From Earliella scabrosa (lineage: Eukaryota; Basidiomycota; Agaricomycetes; Polyporales; Polyporaceae): a DNA stretch of 64,000 nucleotides. A program made the position numbers and the translations under genes. The stretch covers positions 682,001 through 746,000 of the forward strand of contig JABYQQ010000004.1 in NCBI GenBank assembly GCA_022605405.1, read 5' to 3'. Below are positions 24,183-35,426 of the stretch, one piece after another. Each line of letters starts with the position of its first letter. Position 1 is the first letter of the stretch. Under the pieces are notes generated by a model that saw nothing but the letters and a program-made list of their open reading frames with translations, did no database searches and was not told the DNA's origin.

Positions 24183-25940
24183 ATGTCTGCCGACTCTGGA
24201 TCCACCGACGTTGCTATCGCTATGGCTGCTGAGTCGTGAGTAGGCTCGTTCTAGTACCTAAATTCACATCTACTGATAGTAATTGTTCGTCCCAGAATGA
24301 TTAGGAACTACTGTGGTATGGCAGGAATAGGTATGTCCAACCAGCTTTCGCGACGAACAACTTCGATTGAATCTTTTTGCAGTGTTTCTATTGTACGAGT
24401 ACACCATCACCATTGGGCAAGAGGTCGATCTCTTCTGGACACGCCGCTTCTCAGGGGCAACTATCCTCTTCATCGCGAACAAGTACCTCACCCTGCTCAA
24501 TCACCTCTTCGACATCTCCTTGTACATACCGTTCCATGTTTCAGATAAGGTATGTTGAGTCTACGTCCCATTCAGCCCACTTCTCAACACACTCGCATTG
24601 TAGACGTTAGTATCGTAACCTATCTTTCATAGCCATTGAGGCGCTGAGTATTGTTCAGGTGTGACCTGCATGCGAAGGCGTTCTCGTCCCTCGACTATCT
24701 GCAGTATGTTCCATGGGCGGGTATGTCGTATCCTGTGAGGTGATTGCTTTGTGCTGATCGTCATCACGCCGTAGCTTTCTCTGGATTGCGCGCATACGCA
24801 CTGTCCCGACAATGGTGGCTATCCTCGATTGTGACCTTGCTCTCCCTGGTTCCACTTGGTGTCAATTTCGTACGTTTTCACTCTGCTTCCATCCGAGAGA
24901 ACTCACCTACGAGCTAACATTGCGTACGTCATAGAGCGTGAAGATATACGGAGTGAACGACCCGGATGCGGGATGCGGCATGGGAGAGACAATCGATCCT
25001 GTAGAGTCTCTTCAGTAAGTACTGACACAAATTGCTGTGAAGTAGCTCTCGCTCACCGCTTCTAGTCGTACGCACTTCAGATGCTTTGAAACAACGAGAC
25101 ACCGAGCTAATTGCCCCATTCCGTGTCTCCAGTCGTTCTGATCGCACGCACCTGCCTTATAGCTGCCGACATTCTTCTCATCCTCATTACTTGGTACTAC
25201 CTTCCCCGTCGAGATATCACGAAGATACTGGGCCAAGGAGCGCTGTCGTTTGGGAACATAGTCCTTCGTGACGGTGAGTTCATCGCTTGATGTCAACGAC
25301 TCGGTGACCAGTTCTGACATCTCTTACAACGTACAGGCACCATCTATTTCCTGTGGGTCATGTTCACATATTCGCGGGTCACGGCGGCTCTGAGACGTCA
25401 TCATCGACTGACCTTGCGGCGTGAACGGCTGTAGGATCCTTCTTATCATGAACACACTGCACATTGTCTTCTCCTTCACCTCTGTAAGTCATTCGTCAGT
25501 CCCCGTGAGGAGTGTGGGTTCAAATAGTTGGTTCACAGACAAGCGAAATGACCTATTTCACCGAGCCGTGAGTGCGATCTGAATCTTACACGTGGATCAC
25601 TCTTGTGCTTACCGCGACCTTGAACGGCCATGATAGAGTGACTGCAGTGCTAGTATCGCGCTTCCTCCTCCATCTACAAGAGATGAACCAGAGGTCAATC
25701 AAGCTGGACAACGGAGCGTCTCAAGACCATGACCCGACCTTCGGAGAGAGTGGTGCTGGCGACCTGAAGTCAATGACCTTCGCCCGCGTCGTCGGCTCTC
25801 TCGGGACGACAATTCCTCTGGATGCCTACACTAGCACTTGGCGAACCTCGGCCCGAGAGGAATCCGGATCAAGCTTCGCGTTGGGATCGGAGTCTACTCT
25901 GGCTGAAAGGGACCAAGTAGAGTTGGTTCCTGTACCATGA
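24183..25940 (+). CDS. DUF6533 seven-TM-like membrane protein, copy C
   Basis: This is the third tandem paralogue. Exon 1 is MSADSGSTDVAIAMAAES and exon 2 is MIRNYCGMAGI. The core exon (about 24383-24548) reads FLLYEYTITIGQEVDLFW and GATILFIANKYLTLL. Further exons give LQYVPWA; FSGLRAYALSRQWWL with LSSIVTLLSLVPLGVNF; VVLIARTCLIAADILLILIT; IYFL; LLIMNTLHIVFSFTS; and VTAVLVSRFLLHLQEMNQ. The tail contains SMTFARVVGSLGTTI (25770-25814) and ends EREQ-like acidic/basic residues, then VELVPVP, with TGA at 25938-25940. All recognised exons are open and the intron layout matches the other copies. Confidence 0.83.
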
Positions 25941-27050
25941 TGTGGGGCTGGAGGAGTTGGAAAGAGTTGGAAGTCCTGCAGTGCCAGCAGGCCGTTGAGC
26001 GGGGGTCTTTCCCATTTTGGCTGTGTACGTAAGCAATGAGACGCCTGCTTGGTTCGAACCTCGGTAATGCCGATGTATTCTTTTGCTCTCGTACCGTTTC
26101 CTCCAGATCCTCCGCGGCGTACTCGCGGCTCTGAATGCATCAAGTTGGAACACTGTTCTATTCCGAACGTGGATACGATTCAGCGCGCTATTCTGCCAGA
26201 TTAAACTGGCCTGATGGTATGAACTCGATTTCATCATATTCCCGTGCAGGTCCATGGAGGTGAATCAGAAAACTTTGTACATGACGTACTATTGCTCTGC
26301 CTCTCTGAAAGATTTCTTTGACCACAGACTGTGCCCTGGGACCACATTCTGAATGCCCGATGCGCATTGCGCTAACTGACCAGACACAACTGCGGTGACT
26401 ACATAACACGTCCGAAGGTACCTTTACTCAGGATCATGAATCCCCGGCTGCTGTTTCGAGCTTGTGACCTTCCCGTGGACACCGCCCGCACACCGCTACA
26501 TACCTCGTGGTATGTCGCCGCGCCGCCTCGATTGCTCTATCGCGGTCTTGTAAACTCAATCCTCCACAGATGAATGGAAGACCGCGCCATTCTTAGCCTC
26601 TTATCGCCACGAAGGTCTCACCTCACTTTCACAAGCTCTCGCCAGGCGTTTCTGCGGGCGCGACGCATCGGCGAATCTGATTTTGCGTCGACTAGCGCGA
26701 GCTCTGCATCGACAGGCACAGGCTGTCCTCAATTCGACTAGAAGCGCAGCCTCTGTGGTCCACTACCGGGGTGAGTCCGTCCGGTTACGTAGGTGCTTTG
26801 CGATGACTGAATAGTGCATGGAATTGCGGTTCATGGTGCCTCTCTGCCACGTTCTCGAAATCGAAGAACGGACACATCGACGTCGTGCAGGGCGGACCTG
26901 CCATATGCGTGTGAGAATAGCCCATATGCAATGTTTCGGCTGCGTTAGGTAGGGCCTTAGGGACGGTATATAGATCTGGGTCACTGGTCAGTACCTCGTC
27001 CATCAGTCTAGACCTCGAGTCCCCGCCACATCTCCAAAACCCTGAGCGAG
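25941..27050. other. Spacer between copies C and D
   Basis: There is no supportable gene. Parts near 26470-26600 look related to about 29745-29880, upstream of copy E. The shared pieces include GACACCGCCC and a CAGATGAA-GGAAG pattern. This suggests the copy D/E duplication unit included upstream DNA. Confidence 0.5.
26967..26972 (+). promoter_or_regulatory. TATA box of copy D
   Basis: TATATA lies 79-84 bases upstream of the copy D ATG at 27051, a usual fungal spacing. It is supported by sequence and position only. Confidence 0.5.
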
Positions 27051-28835
27051 ATGTCCTCCGCCTCAGAGGTCGCCGATGCATGGTCAGAGACGTACGTCAT
27101 TCGCGGGTGGTCTATGCACCAAGATGTGACTGACAAACGATCATGCGGCTCGTGCAGCACGTTTCTCAACTATTGTAATACTGCTGCTGCAGGTGAGCGT
27201 CCTCTCCTCATCCTCTGATCAACAGAATCACGTTACCTTCGCCCTCCATCAGTATTCATGCTGTACGATTATGTCCAACTTACTGGGCGAGAGGTGGAAT
27301 CGTTCTGGGGACGGCCTTTGAAGGCAGTGTCGATATTGTTCTTCACCAACAAGTACATCACCACCACCAAGCATATACTCGATTGGACGCTACCCCTTGG
27401 AACGACGGACAAGGTCGGTCTTCTAACTTACAGTAATCATTCCACGTAGGATTCGGCTGACTTGTGTCGTATATACAGAGGTTTGCCCCTCATATATCAT
27501 TGATATCGGTCAAATATTCATGCATGGAATAGCTGTACACGCCTTTTCCTGAGCAACTTCGTATTTGCACTCTTGCAGCTCATACCATGGGCAGGTGCGT
27601 GCTTGACGCTTCTCCCATCGGATCTCTGAGTTGACAGGATCATCAGTGTTCGGCGCGTTGCGCACGATGGCGCTAAGCAGGAGCCGCTTACTCGCGCTTC
27701 TCGTCCTCCTACTATCTTTCATACCTCTAGGGGCTAACCTTGTATGTTGTTCGCGGACATATCTCGGTCTGTGGATGAAGCACTCACCATTCCTATGCCA
27801 GTACCTGTTTCGATATGGGCTGGAGGGTCAGGTCGACCCGCTGTTTGGATGTCAGCAGACCCAGAGAGTACCCGTTCCACCCCGAGTCTCCCACTTGTAG
27901 GTGTTATTATTTTGTTTGCACTGGCGATGAATGTGCTCATCATTCCTTGCAGACGTAAGGTTCCACCCATTTGAAAGTAGCCTGATACTTCTCTAACCTA
28001 CCTCCGGGCCCAGTAACTTGCATCTCCCGAGCAAGCTTCATACTCGCCGACCTGATGATCATCCTGATCACCTGGTTCACGCTCTCGAGGCGTCATCCCA
28101 TCCGGCCTCGTTCACCCCTCGCGCGAGTCCTCCTACTCGATGGTACGTAGCCGGGACACTCGGCGTCTGGCATGTCCTTGGCTGACCAAACTAACGATCT
28201 CGCGGGCAGGTACAATCTACTTTGTGTGAGCAAGACCGCCGTTGTGAGGAGGATCCCCGGAACTTACGCTTCCTCTCACAGGATTTTACTGATTTTCAAC
28301 TCCCTTCAAATCATTTTCACGTTTCTAGCCGTAAGTCAACCCCCGACGAAACGTCCATCTATGTATTCACTGACTTCGCTATGGTGTAGATCTTCGGGCC
28401 GGGTATTGGCGGGGCTAGCGCGCTATCCGCGTTTACAGAACCGTACGTCTCGAAGCGTTTCGCGACAGCATCGACGACATTCCTCACCTCGACCGTAGTG
28501 TTACTTCGGTCCTTGTCGCGCGCCTCCTCCTTGACCTTCAGGAAGCCAACCGCCAGCAAGTCTACGCGACTACGAGCGCAGCGGGGCACGCCAAGCCTTG
28601 CTTCTCTTCGTACACGACAACGACACAGGATGAAGAGACGATGGTCTTCGCGGAAGGGTTCATGGCGTCGCTTGACGCGACGATCATGTTTGGACTGTCT
28701 AAAGACCCGGATTTTGACACAGAGCGCGACGGCGTAGAGATGGGCGCTCTCAAAGGAAAAGACGTTATGAAGGGAGACGACTCGGATGAGCCTGAGAGTG
28801 GCAATACCAGTCCCACCGACAGCGGACCCCCGTGA
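27051..28835 (+). CDS. DUF6533 seven-TM-like membrane protein, copy D
   Basis: This is the fourth tandem paralogue and the closest relative of copy E. Exon 1 is MSSASEVADAWSET and exon 2 is TFLNYCNTAAA. The core exon (about 27251-27413) gives FMLYDYVQLTGREVESFW and ILFFTNKYITTTKHILDW. Later exons give LQLIPWA; FGALRTMALSRSRLLALLVL with a hydrophobic helix; FRYGLEGQVDPLFGCQQ; ISRASFILADLMIILITWF; LLIFNSLQIIFTFL; and VTSVLVARLLLDLQEANRQ. The tail carries MVFAEGFMASLDATIMFG (28641-28694) and ends NTSPTDSGPP with TGA at 28833-28835. No frame break was seen. Confidence 0.82.
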
Positions 28836-30408
28836 GGGCGGTCTGAAGAGAATTAGTGATTAACTGACACATTCGGCGCCTGGTCATGCGAAGCTTGGTG
28901 TTGACTCACCTATGAATGTCCTTACTTATCGGATCTGCAAATGTACTGCTAGACCCCATAGTACTGCTACTATCGTTTTGGCTATGTAGAGCCGTTGTTT
29001 GGATCTCGCGAGACTCGAGAGTCCACTGGCCGGGTATCGGCCCGGTGTCCGCGCGGCTCTGAGACGCCCAGAAAATCTTGACGACCAGTTCTGAGTTGAA
29101 CTCTGCGAACATAGCGGAATAAAGAAGTTGTTATTGAGCCGCCTATCCGAGTCCAACTTCAGTATACTATACATGCTTACATACTTGAGTGCGGAGTTGA
29201 ATGATGGTCTTGCATACGTGAGCATAGTGATCGGCGCCTCTCCGTGTCTCGTTCCACTCCTCACGACCATCACTCCTCAGTACGCTCGCCGATACCTACG
29301 CTACTGGAGTCTGTTCTCCTATATGACACTGAAATTGCGGAAGATACTGCGTTTTGATTTTTGAAGACCGGGAATCGAAGCCAACGTTACAGCTGCAGAT
29401 ATCTTGTTGGCTGACAACAGTGACCAGAACAGTGCCACGCTACCTGCTTTCATGCGAATCAAGTCATACGATGCTCTGTAGCAACGCCCGGATGGTCAGT
29501 CACGACTCACAATCACGTCTGCATGACCTCATATTGTCCAGCCTTCTCCACAGGGTTCGCCGAGCTTGGGAACTTCTCCCCGAAGTTACTCGCGTCTGAA
29601 CCACCCGCAGTGGAGACTATGCTCAGGCCCTGGGAGTCCTAGCCGGAGCTAGACACTAACATGGATAAATGCATCTCTACAGAGCCACGGGCCGAGGTTC
29701 AAATATTCCTCTCCGAGCGTTCCCGTGTGCAACGGACTTGGTTGCGCCCCGGACACCGCCCCCTCACCGCCATATGCATATGTTTAGCGGTAATAATAGG
29801 TATGTTGTCTTCCAGTCTCGCTTACTGGCTCGTGGCTTCTCGAACTCAATCTGTAACAGATGAACGGAAGGCTCGGCTTTCTTGATGCGCCAATAACTGT
29901 GTAGCAAGCTCCGCACATACGCCAGCTGGCACACTGTCTGGCGCTCCGATGCCGCATAAGTAGGCGCAAATCTTTCGGGCGGCCACCCGACGAATCCCAG
30001 CTCGCGTGAGTAGAAGATGAGCGGAGGCCCTATACGTTAGTTCAGGAACAGCCTCCCACAGAACAGTCCGGAGAGACTGCGCTTTGTAGTCATCCGCGTG
30101 GACAAGCTCGCGCCGCTACGTATCGCCGGGCTCTACTGGCCTTCCGGTGGCTGGAGGGTGGGGAGGATCGCGGCTAGATGTGCTTAGCTGGCGATGTGCG
30201 CGATATTGAGAAGACCGGACGCATCGACAATACCCTGGGCGTGGCCTCAACGCCGGGCTCGCGTGTGTGTGGCGAGCTAATATGCAATGTACCGGCGTCG
30301 TCACAAGGATATGTTGGCAAGCCATATAGTAGTTGGGCTGAGTGGGTGAGTGTGACGACCGTCCTTCTCGAGGTTGACTGACCGACGCTGCGCTTGAACA
30401 TATATGCG
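28836..30408. other. Spacer between copies D and E
   Basis: This holds 1.6 kb without a gene I can support. The stretch near 29745-29880 resembles DNA upstream of copy D. Short frames on both strands show no known domain. Confidence 0.5.
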
Positions 30409-32131
30409 ATGTCATCTCCTTCAGAGGTCGCCGACGCGTGGTATGACACGTACGTTCTTGTTTGTGCTCTATATGACAAGGTACTTGATGATGACGTCCT
30501 CTTTTAAGTCTGTTCTTCAACTATTGTGCAACCGCCGCCGCCGGTACGTCTTCCAGGAGTTAAGGGTAGAGCTTCAATGAATTCTAACAGTAATGACTTC
30601 CCAGTCTTCATGTTGTATGATTACACCATATGCACCGGACGGGAGTTGCGATCGTTCTGGAGACGACCGATCAAGGCGGCGTCGATATTGTTCTTCTCGA
30701 ACAAGTACATCACCGTCACCAAACACATCCTCGACTGGCTGATACCGCTCGGGACGTCTGACAAGGTCAGTTAGCCATCTTCTCACGAAAGACAGCATTG
30801 GGGTGACGGTTTTCGTCTATAGAGGTATGCCTGGATGAGTGGCCGGTGCGGAAGGACGTGGACTGACCCTATGCCTAGCTGCACGCTACTATCAAATACC
30901 ACGTTCGTGGTTGAGCTTCTACAGTTAATCCCCTGGGGCGGTGCGTCTTCGCTACAATCCATTGAAGATGAGTTGGTGGCTCACGAGGGGAATCAGTATT
31001 CTCCGCCTTGCGTGCGCTCGCCCTGAGCAGGAGCCGTATACTCGCGCTTCTGGTCCTCGCCTTGTCTGTCATTCCGATGGGAGTGAACTTCGTATGCGTC
31101 TCTTCGCTCTCTTCGCGCTCACTGAACCAATCAATTATGGGCTCATTAGTACCTGTTCCGGTACGGGCTGGATGGCAAGGTTGTTCCTTACTTGGGATGT
31201 CAGATGCATCAAAGGATCCCGGTGCCGCGCCCTGTCTTCTTTCAGTACGTTTCCTCTGTATCATCTCGCTCATCAGGTTTCAGATCCTGACCAGTCTTCC
31301 GCAGATGTACGACCTGTCACGATATGATACACGCGACCAACTGACTGACTAGGGTGCGGCTCCGCTTATGTGCTCTACGCTCTACAGTGACCTCAATCTC
31401 GCGATCGAGCTTCATACTCGCCGACCTTCTGCTCATCCTGATTACTTGGTTTACCCTCTCGCGTCGACATCTATCACATCCGGGTGCTCGTTCCCAGCTC
31501 TCTCGTATCCTACTACTCGATGGTGCGGTCCTCCTCTCACTCTTAGACGTGCTTCCCAGTCACTAACCGAGTCGGCATACAGGTACAATATACTTTATGT
31601 GAGCAGTGCTACTAGATTTACGAACCGAGGGCTCACAACTCACGGCGACAGCCTGCTATTCATAATGAACGTCCTCCAGATCACCTTCACGTTTCTCTCT
31701 GTGAGTGTATCTCGTGATATGTACTCGCGCCCTGTCTCATCGATCCACACAGATTTTCGGGACAGGTGGGGCCAGCGGCATGTCCGCCTTCACAGAACCG
31801 TACGTCGGGTACTGTTGCATATCAAAAATGTAGCGCTCACATCGACTATAGAGTGACTTCTGTCCTCGTCGCCCGGTTCCTCCTCGACTTGCAGGAAGCT
31901 AGCCAGCGACAGCACCCGGCTCTGTCCACGGGTCCTGAGGGCTCCTCCACGCGGTCAGATGGCACCACGACCTTCATGGGCTCGCTTGACTCTACAATCA
32001 TGTTTGGCTTCTCCGAAAATTCCGATTCTGGCACAGAGCTGGACGTTCTTGACGGCGACGCTGTCGTTAAGGTAAAAAACGACGAGGAGCAGCCGCCTGA
32101 GGCCCCTGTGACTCGTCTTGGGATCGTTTAG
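30409..32131 (+). CDS. DUF6533 seven-TM-like membrane protein, copy E
   Basis: This is the fifth tandem paralogue. Exon 1, MSSPSEVADAWYDT, differs from copy D at a few residues only, and exon 2 is LFFNYCATAAA. The core exon (about 30604-30765) gives FMLYDYTICTGRELRSFW and ILFFSNKYITVTKHILDW. Later exons give VELLQLIPWG; FSALRALALSRSRILALLVL; FRYGLDGKVVPYLGCQMHQ; ISRSSFILADLLLILITWF; LLFIMNVLQITFTFLS; and VTSVLVARFLLDLQEASQ. The tail has TTFMGSLDSTIMFG (about 31969-32010) and ends PVTRLGIV with TAG at 32129-32131. Together with copy D it forms a clear duplicate pair that has since diverged in the tail. Confidence 0.82.
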
Positions 32132-33068
32132 ACGATGTGTGTATAATAGTCAAGCTCTATGTAGTAGGCATTAGGCCTCTGTACGAACTTTGTATTACTT
32201 GTAGCTTCACCTTACCTACAGTACGTATCCTCAATGTAATGATACAGAATGTGCTCCTCTTGCGTGAAGGGCTCGGCCCGAGTTCCGGGATGCGCGCTTC
32301 AATTGCCTACATGCGCGTCTAAGCCATAGAACGCTCTTGATCTTCACCATGATGCATGGCAGCCTACTTACATCCAATACTCGTATCCCTCTTGTCGCTA
32401 CAGCGACCGCAATCAACAGCGTGCGCTGCAGAAGATGCGAAGCAGGTCGGGTACATGCAGGCCAGCCTCTGAAACTCTCATGCCACGTATCTGTAGCTGT
32501 CCTACGCTGCTAACGTGAACATCAAGTTGAATGTTTCGCGGTCAGCTCCTTCGGTATTGGGGGCTTGATAGAACCTGAGCATGAACAATTGTGAGCGGCG
32601 TCTTACTTCGCTGATACTCGACTCCACGAGAATGGAATGGAGGGGGTGGCTAGTCCAGTGATGAGAGCGAGGCGGTGCGCTCGAAGTTCGAAGTTCCGAA
32701 GACGCACACGTTCGACGGTCCCGCTCCCTGTAATCCGAATGCTACCATAGCGATCCCCTCCACGCTCAGCGGAAACGCAGTTATTGCATGTGAAGCGCCA
32801 GCTCGATCTCAATATGTCACCTCTCGAATGGGTAGCACCGAACCTCTTCTCCGAGGCCAGGGTGGCGTCCGCACGCAGCTCTGCTACTCGTCTTGATGAT
32901 CATCGAGGCGGTCCTTCTTTGGGCTCTGTGTGGTGGAGAAGGCGGCATGGTCCGTTGTCCATGTCTCCTGGGTTGGTGGGTATAAGTGGTGCGTGTGTTC
33001 GTGTCTGAGCACAAGTATACCCTCCATTCTCTCTGGAAGAGAGAGTAGGGCTCACCTCCGTCCGCGCT
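32132..33068. other. Spacer between copies E and F
   Basis: There is no supportable gene. A TATA-like TATAAG near 32981 may serve copy F. Confidence 0.45.
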
Positions 33069-34910
33069 ATGGCATCTGCGGGCTACGACAATGATGCGCT
33101 CGTCGCCGCATTCGGTCAAATGTACGTCGCGGCCTCTCTCTCTTGGGCTTGCGACGGGTCTTTGACGAACGTCGACTCGCCAGCATCACTCTCAATCAAT
33201 GTGGCGTCGCTGGATTCGGTGAGCTTCTCTTGCACTATAGCGATAGGTACCCAACAGCTGATGGTTGATGCTGCTGGTGCAGCGCTCCTCGTTCACGAAT
33301 ACCTGATCACCTTCCACTGGGAGGTAGAGCTGTTCTGGAACCGGAGGATGACAGGCGCGGTCCTCCTCTTTCTCGCAAACAGATACATCGTCCTCGCCAC
33401 GCTGACGTTCGCCGTGTCGGGCGTCATGGTTTCGTTTCCTCGCGATGTGCGTCATACTTTCCCCGGTCCCGTGCGCGTACCAGAGTTTGGGTGCTGACGG
33501 ATGGCGCATTCAGAGCTGCTCTACGGTTGCGATCGTGACCAACGCCTTGGCGATCTTGCAGTACATCCCATGGGCAGGTGAGGACCTCCCACGGCGAGCG
33601 TGCAGGTCCGAGGGTCCGGAGGTAGCTAACTAAATGTGATTCGCAGCGTTCTCGGGAATGCGGGCGTACGCACTGAGCAGGGGAAATATCATGTTCACGG
33701 CGCTGATATCTCTGCTCTCGCTGGTGCCTGTTGGTGCCGACTTGGCGAGTCTCTTCCTCCTGTTCCTGTCTGCGCCAGACACTCGCTGAGCTCATCGCTC
33801 GGCACACACAGACCCATTTCGTCTTCGGCATCGCTGGAGTGATCGACCCCGTGCTGAATGGGTGTGTAATTGTGGACCACGTCAAGCCAGCTCTGGGACA
33901 CAAGTGAGTGGGAGCGCGAGCATCTGAAACGATGTGGACTGACGCAAGGCTCTACAGACGTACGCGAACCCTGGTTACCCTGGTGCTACCAGCCCTGTAT
34001 TGACGTTTTGCGCGCCCAGTGACCATCGCGTCCCGAGTATCGCTCGTCGCGGCGGACGCGCTGCTCCTGCTCGCCACGTGGATCGCGATCCCCAACGCCA
34101 TGCGGGGCGCATCGCGGGGTCATCGTCGGTCGTTCTCAACTGTGTTGCTGCGCGACGGTAGGCTCGCCTCGTCTTGACCCACACCTCGTGTCTGACTGTG
34201 GAATTCGTACGACATGCGCGATGGGCTACAGGTACCTTATACTTTGGGTAAGTCCACCGCGCCGTCCCCCTACCATGTATTCATGGATCTACGCTCACCC
34301 GATTGCCACAGCATTCTTCTCGTCCTGAACGCGCTTCACCTAGCGTTCACCGTGCGCGCCGTACGTCTCGCTCGCCGCTTCTTCCGGTCGAGACCCTCCT
34401 GATGCATCCCCGCACGTAGATCCACGGTGCGCCCTTCCAGGCTGCAAGCTACGTCATTCAACTCATCCACCCGTGCGTCTCTCCCCTCCCTCCTCTCTCC
34501 GCTTCGTCCTCGCAATCTCGGCTCTGACACTCTCACGTCACCTCTCACTCGCGCGCAGGATCACCGGCGTCCTCGTCTCGCGCTTCCTCCTCGACCTCCA
34601 AGACGCCAACCGACACGCGCTCGACCTCGCCTCCCGCTCCCGCTCTGCCCTCTGTGGGGATGGGAATGGGGGACGAACGTTTGGAGACGCGGGCGCGGAC
34701 ACGCTGCGCTTCCTGCACATCCGCGCACCGGAGTCTGCGGTGTGGTCCGTCGTGTCGCTGGGACCTGACGCGGAGCAGGAGGAGGTAGGGGGTGGCAAGG
34801 AGGAAGAAGAGGAGGTCGAGCAGGGAAACGCCGCAACTGGGGAGGATAGATACGATGCGGGTAAGGGCGAGAGTGTGATTGAGGAGAGCTCGAGGAAGAC
34901 GGCGCTGTAG
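33069..34910 (+). CDS. DUF6533 seven-TM-like membrane protein, copy F
   Basis: This is the sixth tandem paralogue. Exon 1 is MASAGYDNDALVAAFGQ and exon 2 is IITLNQCGVAGF, joined across a phase-2 intron. The core exon (about 33283-33447) gives LLVHEYLITFHWEVELFW and GAVLLFLANRYIVLA. Later exons give LAILQYIPWA; FSGMRAYALSRGNIM plus a hydrophobic helix; FGIAGVIDPVLNGCV; IASRVSLVAADALLLLATW; LLVLNALHLAFTVRA; and ITGVLVSRFLLDLQDANRH. The tail is long, glutamate-rich and GC-rich. It has a weaker counterpart of the shared motif (TLRFLHIRAPES, then VVSLG) and ends ESSRKTAL with TAG at 34908-34910. Confidence 0.83.
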
Positions 34911-35426
34911 GACGCGGTGGGGTCTCCGTTCAAGAGGAACTTGATGGGGCTGGATGTTATGGCCGCAGCGCGGTCAACCGGACTGATCTGTATCATTATG
35001 TGTATGCGCACGTGTACAGTATGCGTATTCGTACAGGTGGAGGGACGCGGGGCTCCGAGTCAGATAGCAATAAGGAAAGCGGGATCGATAACGTATCTCA
35101 TATACGCGAGGACGGGGAGGGAGTGTAGGGAGAGGACAACAGAGCGGACTCGAGGGGTACCGCGGTAATGTACATGGACAGTGGGTCTGGCTACTGCTAA
35201 CTTGCGCTCCGGTCGAAGATCGAGGACGAAAACAAGAGGGAGGGAAAGGCCTTCGGATGCCGTCGTATGGTAAAAGTACAGTATAGTAATCGAAACGAAG
35301 CGAATTTGCGAAGCTCGGGAGACAGACCGTGCGCACATGGTAAGCGCGACTGAAACAAGCGAGTGGAACACAGAAAGAACGCAGAGGTCTTCACAAACCA
35401 GCAACAATGCTGACGGCGTAGACAGA
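34911..35426. other. Convergent intergenic region
   Basis: This lies between the 3' ends of copy F (plus) and the disordered-protein gene (minus). No gene was seen; it holds both 3' untranslated regions. Confidence 0.5.
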
